Shown: positions 24,101-35,730 of the stretch, piece by piece
Position numbering within the stretch: the first letter of the stretch is position 1
How the letters are laid out: each line of letters starts with the position of its first letter
Source of the DNA: Kingdonia uniflora
Taxonomy: Eukaryota > Streptophyta > Magnoliopsida > Ranunculales > Circaeasteraceae
Length of the DNA stretch: 64,000 nucleotides
Direction of reading: 5' to 3'
NCBI GenBank assembly: GCA_014058105.1
Contig: JACGCM010000669.1
Span: 3,596,001-3,660,000 of the forward strand
Notes under the pieces: generated by a model
What the model was told of the DNA's origin: nothing
Databases searched by the model: none
Seen by the model: the letters and a program-made list of their open reading frames with translations, nothing else
Made by a program: the position numbers and the translations under genes

Positions 24101-27100
24101 TATAATCAAAACCCAGAGAAAGTGCTATTAATCGCCAGATGTTATCCAACCAAAACCCTCAAATAGTTGAGATGCACAACCCTCCAAAATTCGATGCACG
24201 ACTAAATAAAAGAAACCAAATCAGATGCGACCAACCGCTAGATGTAAAATGAAACATATGCAAACAAAATATCAGATCCTAACTTGATGCAAAGTAACCG
24301 CCAAATCCTAACTAGATGCAAACTAATCGCCATATCCTAACCAGATACGAACTAACCTAAAAAACATAGCCAGATGCACAGTAACCAGTAACCACCATAT
24401 TCTAACCAGAAAAGAAACGGATGCGTTCAACCACCAGATGTAAGACTATAAGCAAATTGGCCTAAATTTTCTAAATCATAACTAAAATCAATATACCCAG
24501 ACCATATGAGAAAATCTAACCAGAGTTACTAAAAGACTAATAAAGACTAATAGTGATAAATCAAAGTCAATTTTGTTTGCATAATTTGAAGTCAATTCAA
24601 GCCATTAGAGAATTAATGTTCCCCATAGCTAATTAAGAACAGGTTCAGCAATCCAAGTCACAGCCGAACTCATAGATGCTCCTACTCATTCAAAACTTGG
24701 TGTGAGAAACCCAAGTTAGGCCCCAAAACAGTTTAAAGTTGATGTAATAACTAATTACAAGAATAAGACTTATAAGCAACACCTTAGAACACCCCTGATT
24801 TTTAGTAACACTCTCAAATTAGTAAACAACAAGCCAAAGTAATTTTAAAGATACCGCTCAAAATTTGTACCACCAATAAATTTTGAAAACACCACATAAT
24901 TGGTAACACCACCCCAAATTTTGTAGTAACAACCCATATTCAGAAACTGCACCCCAGATTTGAGAACTACACCCCAAAATTAGAAATAACACCCGAGAAT
25001 TAGAAAACAACACCCCCAGATTTAGAAAACAACACTCCAAAGTTCAGATTCAAATTACAACACTCCAAATCATCTAGTAATTGCAAACAAAACCTTCAAT
25101 TCCCATAAATCGGGTTTGCTCTGATACCATGATAAGTTGATAACATTTAGAGACTACATTGAAGAGAAAGAAAGTGAAACAACAATCTTATTATTCAAAG
25201 TTGATGATTCCTTTCTAACTCTTAGCATAAACGACGTCTTACCCGTGGCTTGCACAATGCCATGTCATATGCATTTCACTTCTTACAAGTCGCATCGGAC
25301 ATAGACATGTTCCAAAGCATGGGCCTCCAAATGTGTGCTCAAAGGACTATCTCCCCTTGCATCACCATACTAGATTTGTTTGAGCTATTGTATTGCTCTA
25401 TATACGCATGTACTACTTGCTTGGTAATACTCGGCCGCAACTGTGTCCCAAGTACGCCGGTGAACCTAAGCTATGATCCCTCGATATTAATTTCCCCCTT
25501 TGGACTCCGCTATTTTTCAGAACCCTAGTCAAATGGGACCAATAGGGACAAGCGTCTTAGTTCGACTATTAGACATAGACCGCGCCTGACAGTCAGTTAG
25601 CCCCTATTTTAATTGATGAATTTTCCTAAACAATTGATCAAGCCTCAAATGCCATGTTTAGTGCTTTCTACTACTCTGTGACTTACAAGCAAGAATGGAA
25701 TGATAGACGAAAGATGGAAGAGAAATCTTGACCCTAGGACCCTACTCTTAAGAAATCAAAACAGGAGAACTCGGGTGATCGATATAGGGTTGGGCGACAA
25801 ACCCCTTTATGGCCCCCCAGGGCGATCGACTCTTTCTTGTCTTCAGCCTGAAAGGTTCTCATCGAAGCCCAGAGGCTAACTGACTCTCCTCATCTACGCA
25901 TAATTCTTCAAGATTTCATTACAAGTAACACTTCTATTTCACAACTAAGATACAAGATATATAACATATTAATCTATTAATTCATGAATAGCGCATGCAA
26001 TTCGTGTCAGTCAAGTTAAGATCATATGCAAACTTGCCTGAGCCTAACGTTGTTCTTCCCAAATCCTTATCAATAGCCCGGATGTCTTCAACAAACCCTA
26101 TTCCCTCTAAATTGGAGTTAAAATCCTAAATTTACCCGAAGTTGTGGAAATACGAAAATTCTTATTCCTCTACAAATTAACCCAATATTGAACAATTCAC
26201 TCTAATAATGTCAAATTGTGCAAACTGAGTCTCGAGTCCACAATGAAGGTTCTACTGTGAGCTCAAGACTCGGACATGCTCTTCAAACTTCTCATTTTAG
26301 CGGGTTAATGTGAATTCTTTTGGTTTCATCACACGAATTTTTCAATACCCGAAAGAGGGTAATCAAAATAAAGATGAACCCAAAAAGATCGTAAAGAGCG
26401 AAATCTTAACTTATGAAACTTGATTCGCAGTTTGGATTTCAACAATTAGTTTGGTTATAGCATTCAAAAGATGAAGTCAGGATTCTAGTGTCTAGTTCTT
26501 CGTCGGTATCATGAGATCTCGTATTTTTTCTTCCAGTAGCGGTTGCTGTCAAATGAAATGAAATTGTGTTTTTCATTGACTTTTTATAATGGTGCTGCCC
26601 CGACCTAATTATAATTCAACTAAAGTGTACCCTTTGATGGTGAGTGCAGTCAGTACAGTCTGCTGGTGTCTCGAGCATTAACCTGACATAGACAGTTAGG
26701 GACTATTTTCCTGTTTTTTAGTCATTAGTCATTTCGGAGTAGTGGAGTAATTGAATTTTGTGGTAGTGCTTAGGCTGTGGGGGATGTGGAGAGCCTTGCT
26801 CTTTGCTCTTTTTTCACAAGATTCTAATATCCCTTATAGAATGTTGTCCCTGTTAGAGGGAAATTACCACTACTAAGTAATAACACTTTTTTTAGTTTTT
26901 TCATTGAAAGGTCAAATGAGCGAACATTATCATTTCCTAACTTTACTCTATTAAATAAAGGTCATATGTTTTGGTAACCGTTTCTTCATCTTATCGGGAA
27001 TATCTCCCTGCAACTTGCTCTTGAGATATTTATAATCAATTGCTCAAGTCTGTGTCCTATTCCTTTTTTTTACCTTTACTGTTTTAGTTCGTAACTCTAT

Positions 27101-30100
27101 CTTATTTTTTTCTTTTTGTAAACTCTAAATCGTATTTCGACCGTGGAATATTAAAGACATTCCAAAATTTAATTTAGATGACTAATGCCAAAATGTTTTT
27201 TAAAGGGGATTTCTCTTTGTATAATAGTAGACTTCTTATACGTATTATCAGTTCTTTCTTCGTTGATTCAAGTACCATTTCTGATGATTCAGATAGCATA
27301 TACATGATTTTATTTTCTTGTTGACATGTTAGTTTCCATGCATTTTTTGATATGCTACAAAATCTTCTGCTTTCTTCAAGCTGAATCAACCTCTTCCTAC
27401 TATGGATGTATACTTTATTCCTATACCTAATGATTTTTATTTGGAATATTGCTTTAGGAATGTGGGTTTACACCTTCAGTTATAAGCTATGGGTGTCTGA
27501 TTAATGTTTACACAAAGGTACACATATCTGTTCTGTTTATTGTATGCTCAAACTTTTCCCGTTTATCCAGAAGCATTATGTTCATTGTTTTGAATTGGAT
27601 CAGTGTCAGCTATGCATAGATTCAGAATTATCACTGATTCACTAGTAATCTAGGTTTTGTGAGAAACAAAAGAGAGTGTGACTATGTGATACCAAAAAGG
27701 TAACTGGAAAGGGGCAGGCACATAGTGAACTTGGCAATCCCAGTTTCTTGTTTGTACACAATTGATCATCAGTCATCAATGTGTGTTACACCATGATTGT
27801 GGATTAGAATGAAACTATGTTCGATTTTGTCATACTGTCTCGGCATATAGTGAAGCTAATGGTTCAATTTCCTTCTAGACCACGTTGATTTTCGTATTCC
27901 AATCACCCAAATATATTTGACACTTGCATCCTTCACAGAGTTTACATTATCTCAAGTTTGGATATTTGCAATCCGTCTCAATCCCACCTTGGCATCTTTT
28001 TCTTCTGTGTTTACAGTGGTTTGTTTCCTCCAGGTACACTGCTATGAAGTTAATATTTTTCTTATCATGTTGATCTTTAACTCATTACTGGGAAGGCTGC
28101 ATATAAAATACTATTTTTGATAGATGAAAACACCTATATTTTCTGAAGCCAGACCCTTGTCAAGAAGAGGCATGAGCTGCCCGGATAGCACTACAAACTA
28201 GGGCTGTCTTGCAAACCCGAGAAACCGGGCCGAACCGTCGGGTTTCGCCGGGTTTTGATATACTCGGTTTGGGCTTCGGTTCTAAAGAATGAAAACCCGG
28301 TATATTCGGTTCGGTTTCGGTTCTTTATATCGAAAACCGCTTAAAACCCGAACCGAACCGATAGGGATATATTAGTAAAAAAGTTACTCTTTATCTTAAA
28401 AACAAAAAACATAATCCAAGCACATCTCCAGAATCTCGCTCTCACTCCGTTAAAACCTCATCCTCCAGAGATTTTTAAGGTAGATAGAGAACCAAAAATG
28501 GTTTGTTTCACAATCCCATTCGGCTCCTTTCTCCCATTAATGGCGTAATTTAAGAAGAACTAGATTTCTTTTAGATCTCAAAACCCAAAAAAAAGGTTTG
28601 TAATGTGTGAGAATGGGTGAAAAGAAACGCATCTGTGTGGTAATCTCTCTCTCATGGATATGCTTGTAAATATTTGAATGAGTTTCATATTGGTATTGAG
28701 GATTACAAGGTTGGGTGTTTTGAGAAAAAGGGTTATGAGATTTTTATTTAGTACCCGAGCTGGATCTGGCTGACCCGACCAGTCCGGTTCGGTTGTGGAT
28801 CGGGTTAGATCTGGTCGGTTTGGGTTTGGTTTCAGAAACTAAAGACTCGATTAGTCCGGGTCGGATCAGATCTCGGCCTAAACCCGGGCCGACCCGACCC
28901 GACCCGTGTACAACCCTACTACAAACGGTAGCCGCACAAGTCGCGACTAAAATTCTAGGCTATAAAGTAGTTTTTATAGATCAAGAAACTCTTACAGTTT
29001 CTTATGGAAGAGCAGAGAAACCTGCCAAATGCATGCCTAGGTTTAAAATCTCTTTAAATAGTGTGACAATGTCCTATTATGTGGGGAGTTTCACCATGTA
29101 ACTCATGTACGAATTGCTCCTTACAGATCCTCAAATCTTAGATGGATATGCTAATGTTCTACAAAGTGCTTACAGTCAGCTTCTAAACCATGTACAAATT
29201 TGACAAAGAGCAAAGTTATTGCGGACATTGGAGACTAGGCTTTTTATTTGGGATGTGGCGTATGAACTCTTCCTACTACTTACCTTAGTATGCCTTTTGG
29301 GGTGCCTTCACGTTGTGTTGAGATTTGTATCTGGTTATAAAATGGTTTGTAAGAAGTTGGCCTTGTGGGAAAAAAAGAAAAGATGTTATCCAAGGGGAGA
29401 CATCTTACACTTGTCAATAACAAATATCAAGCTTGTTGTTATCTCATCTATCCTTATTTTAACTAGTTGAAGATGATAGTTAGGAATTTTTTCTGGGATG
29501 GTGGCTTGTAAGCTCCATCTTGAAGGAGGTGGTTTGCATAGAGAAGAAGGAAAATTGGGATTTTTTTTTTTTTCCAAAGATGAGTGCCACGTTGCTTGGC
29601 TCCCCGAATAAGCCTAACATCACGTAAGGAGTTGGATTACGGAGGTCGATCTTCAGCACGAGAAGAGTTTAAAGAAGGTATTAAAATCTACATTGGGAAT
29701 GAGAAGAAGATTAGTTTTTAACACGATGAATGGTGTGATTCGGGACTTCAGCGTATCCTTTTTAATATAATGCTCGTGATCTAAAACATGGAAGAGTGTA
29801 AGTTTTATGAAATAGATGGGAACATGATAAGTTAGAACTTCCACTTTAGGAAGTCTTTTTGATAGGGAATCAGAGAATCTTGGCTCTATGATTCAAAAAA
29901 TTGCTTTAGTTATGATTCAGATGAATGAAAATAAATGGAAAGGAAAATGGGTCGACACTGAAAATTTACGGTGAAGTCAATGTAATACCATTTTGTACAA
30001 ACTAGGAGGTCAATGAGTGAGTACTGCCATGTGGATTTCCCGTGACACGTAGGTTAGGAAAAAGAGATATTTTCTAAAATATTGAAGGGGTGGCTTGGGA

Positions 30101-33100
30101 GCGAACAACGACTGGAGATGAACTTAAACAAAATGTATAAAAGTAGATTCTCTGTGTTTACTTTTTGGTTTAACTGATGAGTCCATTTACTACTTACTTT
30201 TACACATCTTGATTGTGATGGAGGTTTGGATTACTTCCATAACTTGTTTAGTATCTCATGGGTGCTCAACTGAGGTTTCGTTACATCTCTCAAAGCTTGG
30301 CGATGCAAGTTCTTTAGAGGGAAGATTAATAAAGGCTTGTGGGATCTCACTTAATATGTGAATGGATGGGACTTGTGGAAGGAAATAAACGATTGGCTTT
30401 TCGAATAGAAGGTTCAGTCCTTGGAAGCATTCATCTTAGAGATTTATGCGACAATTTTGTAGTGGGCATCATCTTCCATACACATGAAGAAGGTGAGCTT
30501 TTAAGATCTTGTGATGCGGAACATGCGTTGGAAGGAATCATTTATAGCGATTCCGACTTGATGTCGCATGGCTCTTTTTTTGCTTTTCATTTTCCGTTGC
30601 CTTTGGGTTGTACACTTTCCACCTCATAAAGTTTCTTTTGAGATAAGCAATAAAGTATTTTACTATTTTTACCTTCTCAAAAGAAAATGCTGATATTCTA
30701 CAATATTACTTTAGGAGATACCAATCACCTAGTGTAGTTCCTCAGTGAACCATCTTCATATTTAAACCCCCCATGGCCAATAATTTGGGGGATTTACCAA
30801 CCAAAACAAGGGATTTTGCTTTACATTGTCAAACCACAAAGGAGGAAATATAAAAAGAATGTTTTGTTCTTCAGATTTGCAGCCTCGATGCTTAGTCTGA
30901 AATGAAGGGAACCACGTTCTTGATAACACCCGATACAATCGAGCAAATATTCTCCATTGATATTTCTCGGGTCTCTTTTCTTCTCTTAAATTTTCAGGTA
31001 ATAAGGGGTAGTAGCAAAGAATTTTCTCAAAGGGCTGCTGCTCATTTTAGGTGACATAAAAAAACACATGCTTGAGGAAACTCTTCACCAATAAACAAAC
31101 ATGTTTAGCTAAATAAAATGGTCAAGAACCAGCAGAACTTTCACAAACACTGGAAATTGGTATTGGCAACTGTGATTACATATAGCTCCAAGGACCATCT
31201 TCTCTGTCAAAGTAGTAACTTATACAGGCATTGTGACATGGATTTGATCTTGGATAGGTGCTACTATTGAGAATATAGGAGAGAAAAGAAGCGGAAACAC
31301 CAAATGGAATACAAAGGCAAAAAGAAATGGAACTGGATAAATGCCCACTGCTTAAAAATGAAGGCAAGACTAAAGCTAAGTTATAAAATTTAAATTCGAT
31401 TTAATATTCATTCAGGAATTTATGAAGTGTGAGCCTCTAGGCTCCAAATTAAGGAACCGTATTTGGTTACTAGATCAATTCTCCTCATAACGTCTTAACC
31501 TCATAGCATTTTAAGTTACGATTTAATGTATTAGACATAAATCATGGAACTGTGGCTTTTAAATAACAAAGGGCCCAAAGACTAAAGATCCTCCAGAAGT
31601 TAGGATCCCTTTCCACAACTATGCCGGCTCTAGAAGCTCCTCCCTGCTTGGAGCTCTTCTTCTTGTTAAACCCTAGTTACCACCCCCTCCTCTTAGTCGA
31701 TCTCTTGCCTCTATATCTACTCTTCTCTAAGACTACGATATTTTGTCTTTATAATGAAAAACTCAGTAAACTCAATAGCTCTATTATAGTCAGAACCAAC
31801 TAGATGGAGTCCCTAGTTTCAGCTGTGTTTGTACTGCCCATGTCCTCAATCATGCTGTTTTTTAAAAATTTGATTGTAAGAGATTACCTTGTATATTTTG
31901 CATTAAAGATATTATTTGATTACCATTTTAGTATCTTTGCTTTTCATTGTTCAGATGGGAAAGGTTTCTAAGGCATTGGAAGTTAGCAAAATGATGGAAT
32001 CATCTGGAATAAAGCACAACTTGAAGACCTATTCCATGTTGATAAATGGATTTATAAAACTAAGTGATTGGGCAAATGCATTTGCTATCTTTGAAGATGT
32101 TATAGAAGCAGGCTTGAAGCCTGATGTTGTTCTTTACAATAATGTCATTAGAGCATTTTGTGGGATGGGAAACATGGATCGAGCCGTTTGCACTGTTGAT
32201 GAAATGCAAAAGCAAAGACTAAGGCCTAGTACACGAACATTCATGCCAATTATACATGGATTTGCAAAACGTGGAGAAATGAAAAGAGCCCTTGAGATTT
32301 TTGATATGATGAGGCGAAGTGGATGCATTCCGACTGTGCACACTTATAATGCACTAGTTCTTGGTCTTGTTGAAAAGCGACAGGTAATTTTTTTTTTAAG
32401 ATCAACGTCTAGAAGCTTCAGGTCATCATAAATATTGGATGATGTACCGATATATCCATTATATATATTCTAATATTGGCTATGCGATCTTTGGTCCTAC
32501 CCAAACATTCTCATACTGTCATACACACACATTGTTTTTCTTTTCCTTTACTTTATGATAATTGCTCCGTTGACTTCAAGAGTATGCATTGGGATCTCAA
32601 TCATCATATAGATCTATTGAGGTTGATATTGAGACAGTACAATGATTTCACTCGAGAGATCTTTTTTCCAGCATAATGAGAAAGTGGGCCAGTCATTTCC
32701 CACCACAATGGCCTTAGTATTACTGTCATACTTGTTAGTTATGTTTTGTTAGCAATGTGTTTACGTATTTATTTATTTATCAAAAAGGCATGTTAGCAAT
32801 GTTCAAAAGTGTACCTGACGATCTTCTGTTGCTTCCAGATGGAGAAGGCTGTTAAAGTATTAGATGAGATGTCACTGGCTGGCGTAGATCCTAATGAACA
32901 TACCTACACGAATATAATGCACGGTTATGCTTCAGTGGGTGATACTGGCAAGGCGTTTGAATATTTCAGTAAAATGAAAAATGAAGGATTGGAGCTCGAC
33001 GTATTTTCTTATCAGGCATTACTCAAGGCATGTTGCAAGTCTGGTAGGATGCAAAGTGCTCTAGCAGTCACAAAGGAAATGAGTACCAAAAGTATCCCAA

Positions 33101-34140
33101 GAAACACCTTTGTGTACAACATATTAATTGATGGGTATGGTTATTTTATAATTGATTGTTATATTTTTTTGGTCATGTTGATGTTTTCCTTTTGCTCCCG
33201 GTGTATTCTTTCCACCTTGAAAAGCTTCTTTGGTTTCACGAGCAATACATTATCTTACCTTAAAGAAAATATTTTCTCATCTTTCAAGTATGAACATATC
33301 AATGGTTACAGAACCTCCTTAGAGAATCATCGACCATTCTCGTCGTATTGCCTCTAAATTGGTATTGCTTTCATGTAGGTGGGCTCGAAGAGGAGATGTG
33401 TGGGAGGCTGCCGATCTCATGCAACAAATGAAACAAGAAGGGGTTCTCCCTGATATCCATACCTACACCTCTTTCATTAGCTCATGCTGTAAAGCTGGGG
33501 ACATGCTGGTAAACTTTCCTAGTTGATTATAGAACAGTTAGTTTATGGTCTTACTGATATACAAAGCTCTTATAGTTTACTAGAGGTATTATATGTGCAG
33601 AGAGCGACAACGACTATTGAAGAAATGGAAGCTAATGGGGTGAAGCCTAATGTAAAAACTTACACCACATTAATACACGGGTGGGCACGTGCCTCACTCC
33701 CTGAGAAAGCTTTGCGGTGCTTTAAAGAGATGAAGTTGTCTGGGTTGAAGCCAGACAAAGCCGTGTACCATTGTCTGATGACATCGTTACTTTCGAGGGC
33801 TAAATTCACTGAAGAATACATTTACTCTGGAATCCTGTCTATATGTAAGGAAATGATAGATATTGGTTTGACTGTTGATATGGGGACTGCAGTACATTGG
33901 TCCAAGTATTTGCGCAGGATTGAGAGGACAGGGGGAGAGCTTACAGAAACTTTACAGAAGACCTTCCCTCCTGCTTGGAACTCATATCACAACTTTGACG
34001 TGAAATCCGATAGGACAAAAAGAGATGATAATGATATCATTGGTGACGATGATGGCATATATTGCGATTATGATAGAAATGATCACATTGATGGTTATGA
34101 AGATATTGATCAAAGCGAAGACCATAGATTCTGGTTCTAA
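9177..34140 (+). CDS. PPR4: PPR4-like chloroplast RRM-PPR splicing factor (10 exons)
   Basis: Exons: 9177-9971, 12311-12438, 12920-13060, 20675-20761, 21970-22123, 27458-27517, 31955-32383, 32839-33134, 33379-33508, 33601-34140 (stop TAA). All junctions are GT-AG with matching phases, giving 2,760 nt and 919 residues. Residues 1-60 are rich in Ser, Asn, Thr and Pro, like a plastid transit peptide; a poly-Pro run follows. An RRM spans about 125-200 with RNP2 IFVGNL and RNP1 NVGFGFVIY. After a linker come 16 P-type 35-residue PPR motifs encoded by exons 2-10, then an acidic Asp-rich tail. RRM plus PPR in this order is diagnostic of PPR4 (Arabidopsis At5g04810). The maize protein is required for trans-splicing of chloroplast rps12 intron 1; the role here is inferred from orthology. 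No frameshift or internal stop was found. Oddity: the gene spans 25 kb for 2.8 kb of coding, because introns 1, 3, 5 and 6 hold transposons. Confidence 0.95.
9972..12310 (+). other. PPR4 intron 1
   Basis: 2.34 kb, donor GTATGT, acceptor TATCAG, phase 0. It holds a minus-strand solo LTR (10859-11280). The remaining 1.9 kb shows no gene. Open frames at 10203-10421 and 11696-11971 have no recognisable domain. Confidence 0.85.
10859..11280 (-). mobile_element. Solo LTR of the Ty3/Gypsy chromovirus family
   Basis: 422 bp, the near-identical reverse complement of the 419-bp LTRs of the full-length element at 14150-19750 (starts TGACACGGACCAACTT, ends GGGCGTCACA on the plus strand). It is flanked by a perfect 5-bp target duplication ACATG at 10854-10858 and 11281-11285. 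No internal domain remains. A matched target duplication around a single LTR shows recombination between the two LTRs of one inserted element. Confidence 0.95.
12439..12919 (+). other. PPR4 intron 2
   Basis: 481 bp, donor GTAAGT, acceptor ATGCAG, phase 2. T-rich, with no feature recognised. Confidence 0.85.
14145..14149. repeat. Left target-site duplication ATTTG
   Basis: Matches ATTTG at 19751-19755, exactly flanking the two LTR ends. Confidence 0.95.
14150..14568 (+). repeat. 5' LTR
   Basis: Starts TGTGACGCCC, ends CCGTGCCA. A TATATA near 14310 is a candidate TATA box for the element's transcript. Eight differences from the 3' LTR. Confidence 0.95.
14571..14582 (+). other. Primer binding site (tRNA-iMet type)
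   Basis: TGGTATCAGAGC, two bases after the 5' LTR, is the standard complement to the 3' end of plant initiator tRNA-Met. Confidence 0.92.
14595..19244 (+). CDS. Gag-Pol-chromodomain polyprotein of the chromovirus (one early stop)
   Basis: Residue numbers below count from codon 14694. Gag includes a zinc knuckle [13 protein letters not shown]. Protease has VDTGA (D426). RT has YLDD (761-764). RNase H has HTDASD (D910). Integrase has an HHCC finger (H1101, C1138, C1141) and D1171, D1231, E1267 with 35-residue D-E spacing. The carboxyl end (about 1468-1508) is a chromodomain with YLVKW and a following W. The frame is open for 1,516 codons to the stop at 19242-19244. The likely true ATG is at 14595 in the same frame, 33 codons upstream, but codon 14685-14687 is TGA where CGA is plausible. 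The copy is therefore either disabled at one point or starts at the next ATG (14715). Everything else looks intact. Confidence 0.94.
19317..19331 (+). other. Polypurine tract
   Basis: GCTGAGTGGGAGAGAG-type purine-rich run immediately before the 3' LTR; the usual plus-strand primer position. Confidence 0.75.
19332..19750 (+). repeat. 3' LTR
   Basis: 419 bp, starts TGTGATGCCC, ends CCGTGTCA, followed by target duplication ATTTG at 19751-19755. Confidence 0.95.
20762..21969 (+). other. PPR4 intron 4
   Basis: 1.2 kb, donor GTGAGT, acceptor TACCAG, phase 2. AT-rich, with no gene or element terminus recognised. Confidence 0.85.
24081..24440. repeat. Degenerate tandem repeats inside the LTR relic
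   Basis: Loosely repeated units of about 30 bases with the core CCTAACCAGATGC.AACTAACC and GCCA(G/A)AT. Copies differ by many substitutions. Confidence 0.6.
24785..25060. repeat. Degenerate ACACCCCAAATT repeats inside the LTR relic
   Basis: About ten imperfect copies of a ~22-25-base unit with the core AACACCCCAAATTTAGAAA. Open frames across them on the minus strand are artefacts of the repeat. Confidence 0.7.
28199..28918. mobile_element. Non-autonomous hAT-like DNA transposon
   Basis: 720 bp. Termini TAGGGCTGT and (reverse) TAGGGTTGT are imperfect inverted repeats. A perfect 8-bp target duplication CTACAAAC flanks it at 28191-28198 and 28919-28926, the hAT hallmark. Both subterminal zones are packed with CCGAACCG, CGGTTCGG and GACCCGACCCG motifs. 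No transposase is encoded. Confidence 0.92.
29100..30690 (+). mobile_element. Degraded LINE relic
   Basis: Translations in shifting frames resemble the carboxyl half of plant L1-type LINE proteins. They include RNFFWDGG and [20 protein letters not shown] near 29470-29740, matching the IGNG..FW.D.W segment, and a [14 protein letters not shown] piece near 30370-30400, matching the LWKERN segment. There are many stops. The 3' boundary near 30690 follows an A/T-rich stretch. Ends are approximate and no target duplication was found. Confidence 0.5.
32384..32838 (+). other. PPR4 intron 7
   Basis: 455 bp, donor GTAATT, acceptor TTCCAG, phase 0. No feature recognised. Introns 8 (33135-33378) and 9 (33509-33600) are short and empty. 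Confidence 0.88.
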
Positions 34141-35227
34141 TTCCTCGGCTGGAAGGTGAAGTTGGATTTTCGGTATCTGGTGGATGCATGATGGTGTCTG
34201 AAACAGTTGTCATCGGCGTACTCTCCCATATGAGGTGCGAACCCTAAAACCCATGTTTTTATTTGTTCTCTAGGTTTATATGCTTCTAGTTCTAGATATG
34301 GCCTTATATACTCCCAACTCCCAAGTCAACCCCCGACTATCGTATATTGGATTAAAGGTTATTGAATATGAATAAGTTTGGTAGGAATGTTCTCGATGAG
34401 AAGTCGATCATCGTCACAAAGTTTATTGTATTTCGGTACTTCTAAACCCATAAAAATTGTAATTCACTTAATGGTAAAGATGAACTCAATTTCCACCAAT
34501 GAATGGCGTGCTTGATGGGGTTAGAAATATTCATCTACAATGAAAATTTGTATAGATGATTCATGTGTCATTTTTACGCCGGAAATACCGATTATTAGTT
34601 TTATGGCGGGTAAGCCATTGATAGCAAAAAAAATTGAGCTGACTTGAGGAATTTTTCGAGAGTTGGATATAGCATAATTCTCAGTTTTCTGAAGATTTGA
34701 GTTTGTTGTCAAAGTTTTAAAAAGGGGAGTATGATGCTAGACACTATTTAACAGGAATCCCGAGGATGATGTTGTCTGTCTCTCCGCTCTTATAAGTAAA
34801 CCGAAAAATATAGTTTTATCCAAAGAATTTTTTTATCAAATGAAATATGGCTCCTAGAATCATAATCAGGTCGAGAACCAACAAGCCTTACCTCCTGTCA
34901 GAAAATAGGGCATATAGCAAGGAACTTTTGTAACTGTTCCGCAGGTCCATATGACCAAGAGCATTTAGTGGTTATGATCACTGATATCAGCATGATCTGG
35001 GACTGATGGATGGTGGGCTGTAAGGTAAATAATGATGATTAGAAGGTGGTAATTACTTCTAGAAATACAGTCAATTTGAAAGATATGCATACTCCAGAAA
35101 TGACTAATACTTGGTCTATCTTTCTCCGTAATAACTAGCCAGGCATTTAGGTACCATATGATCATGTGATCATAAAAGATGGGTCACTTGTGGGAATGAG
35201 ATTCACTTGTAAGTCGTAACGAATTGT
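34141..35227. other. 3' flank of PPR4, no gene recognised
   Basis: The PPR4 3' UTR should begin here; no strong poly(A) signal stands out. A purine-rich AAAAAGGGGAGTATGATG near 34718 resembles an element's polypurine tract followed by LTR-like sequence, but no partner was found. Confidence 0.4.
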
Positions 35228-35337
35228 TCAAGTAAAGTGTTGAAATCAATATATCTGCTTACGCTTATTTTTGCCTTCTTTTCAAGTAAAGTGTTGAAAT
35301 CCATTTATCTGCTTATGCTTATTTTTGCCTTCTTTTA
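35228..35337. repeat. Two-copy tandem duplication, 55-bp unit
   Basis: TCAAGTAAAGTGTTGAAATC..TTTTTGCCTTCTTTT appears twice in direct succession with a few substitutions. Confidence 0.9.
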
Positions 35338-35374
35338 ATGTTTAACACACTAGGTACTTACGTCATATTAATAA

Positions 35375-35730
35375 TGATATCTCGTGGTTGGACGTCACCT
35401 ACACGACCACGACCTATGCACGTTCTTTTTGAGCGGTCTCTAGTAGTTTCTATTTATCACAGTATTTTGAAAATTTTATATTATTTAGAGAATCCTTGAA
35501 TTAAGGAATTACTTCTAGTAATTTCCTATTTTGTGGGGATAGTGGAGAGAGGTGGGGGATTTCATAGATATCGGTTGATCTTGGGGAAAAAGATAGTTAG
35601 TGTTGAGTTTTGAGAGAAAAGGAAACTCTAGTCGAGTATGGAGAGCTTGTAATCGTAGAGAATATTTGAATAAAAGAGATCGTTTTTATAACTTGCGTTT
35701 GTTTCTTGCTTCCGTGATCGTAGTTCTTAT
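35375..35730 (+). repeat. 5' LTR of gag-only copy A
   Basis: Begins TGATATCTCGTGGTTGG, ends GTAGTTCTTAT; shares nearly its whole length with 42077-42431. Confidence 0.88.

Larger units (their letters stand above)
23755..25215 (-). mobile_element. Non-coding LTR element relic (TRIM-like or deleted Copia)
   Basis: Minus strand. A short LTR at about 25138-25210 (5' part lost) and a fuller ~204-bp LTR at 23755-23958 share TGATAAC..TTAGAGACT and AGAAAGTGAAACAA.AATCTT. Next to the right-hand LTR, the rc reads TGGTATCAGAGC, a tRNA-iMet primer site (25111-25129 region). Next to the left-hand LTR, the rc reads TTTGACGGGGGGTGCTC, a purine tract. The ~1.2-kb interior has no reading frame; it consists of degenerate short repeats (listed separately). 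This matches either a terminal-repeat-in-miniature element or a Copia element that lost its coding part. Confidence 0.75.
22124..27457 (+). other. PPR4 intron 5
   Basis: 5.3 kb, donor GTACAC, acceptor TTTAG, phase 0. A degraded minus-strand LTR element lies at 23755-25215. 22124-23754 shows nothing recognisable. 25216-26800 is less AT-rich than its surroundings and looks like older repeat DNA, but I could not assign it. 26800-27457 shows nothing. Confidence 0.8.
27518..31954 (+). other. PPR4 intron 6
   Basis: 4.4 kb, donor GTACAC, acceptor TTCAG, phase 0. It holds an hAT-like element (28199-28918) and a LINE relic (about 29100-30690). 27518-28190 and 30700-31954 show no gene. Confidence 0.85.

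Noticed and set aside
24858..25040. 60-codon minus-strand frame with repeated Leu/Gly/Cys phrases
   Set aside because: Caused by the ACACCCCAAATT repeats of the LTR relic.
25250..25528. 92-codon plus-strand frame
   Set aside because: No recognisable motif, weak start context, located in a repeat-derived intron.
28793..29101. 102-codon plus-strand frame
   Set aside because: Most of it lies in the GGGTCGG-rich end of the hAT-like element; composition artefact.
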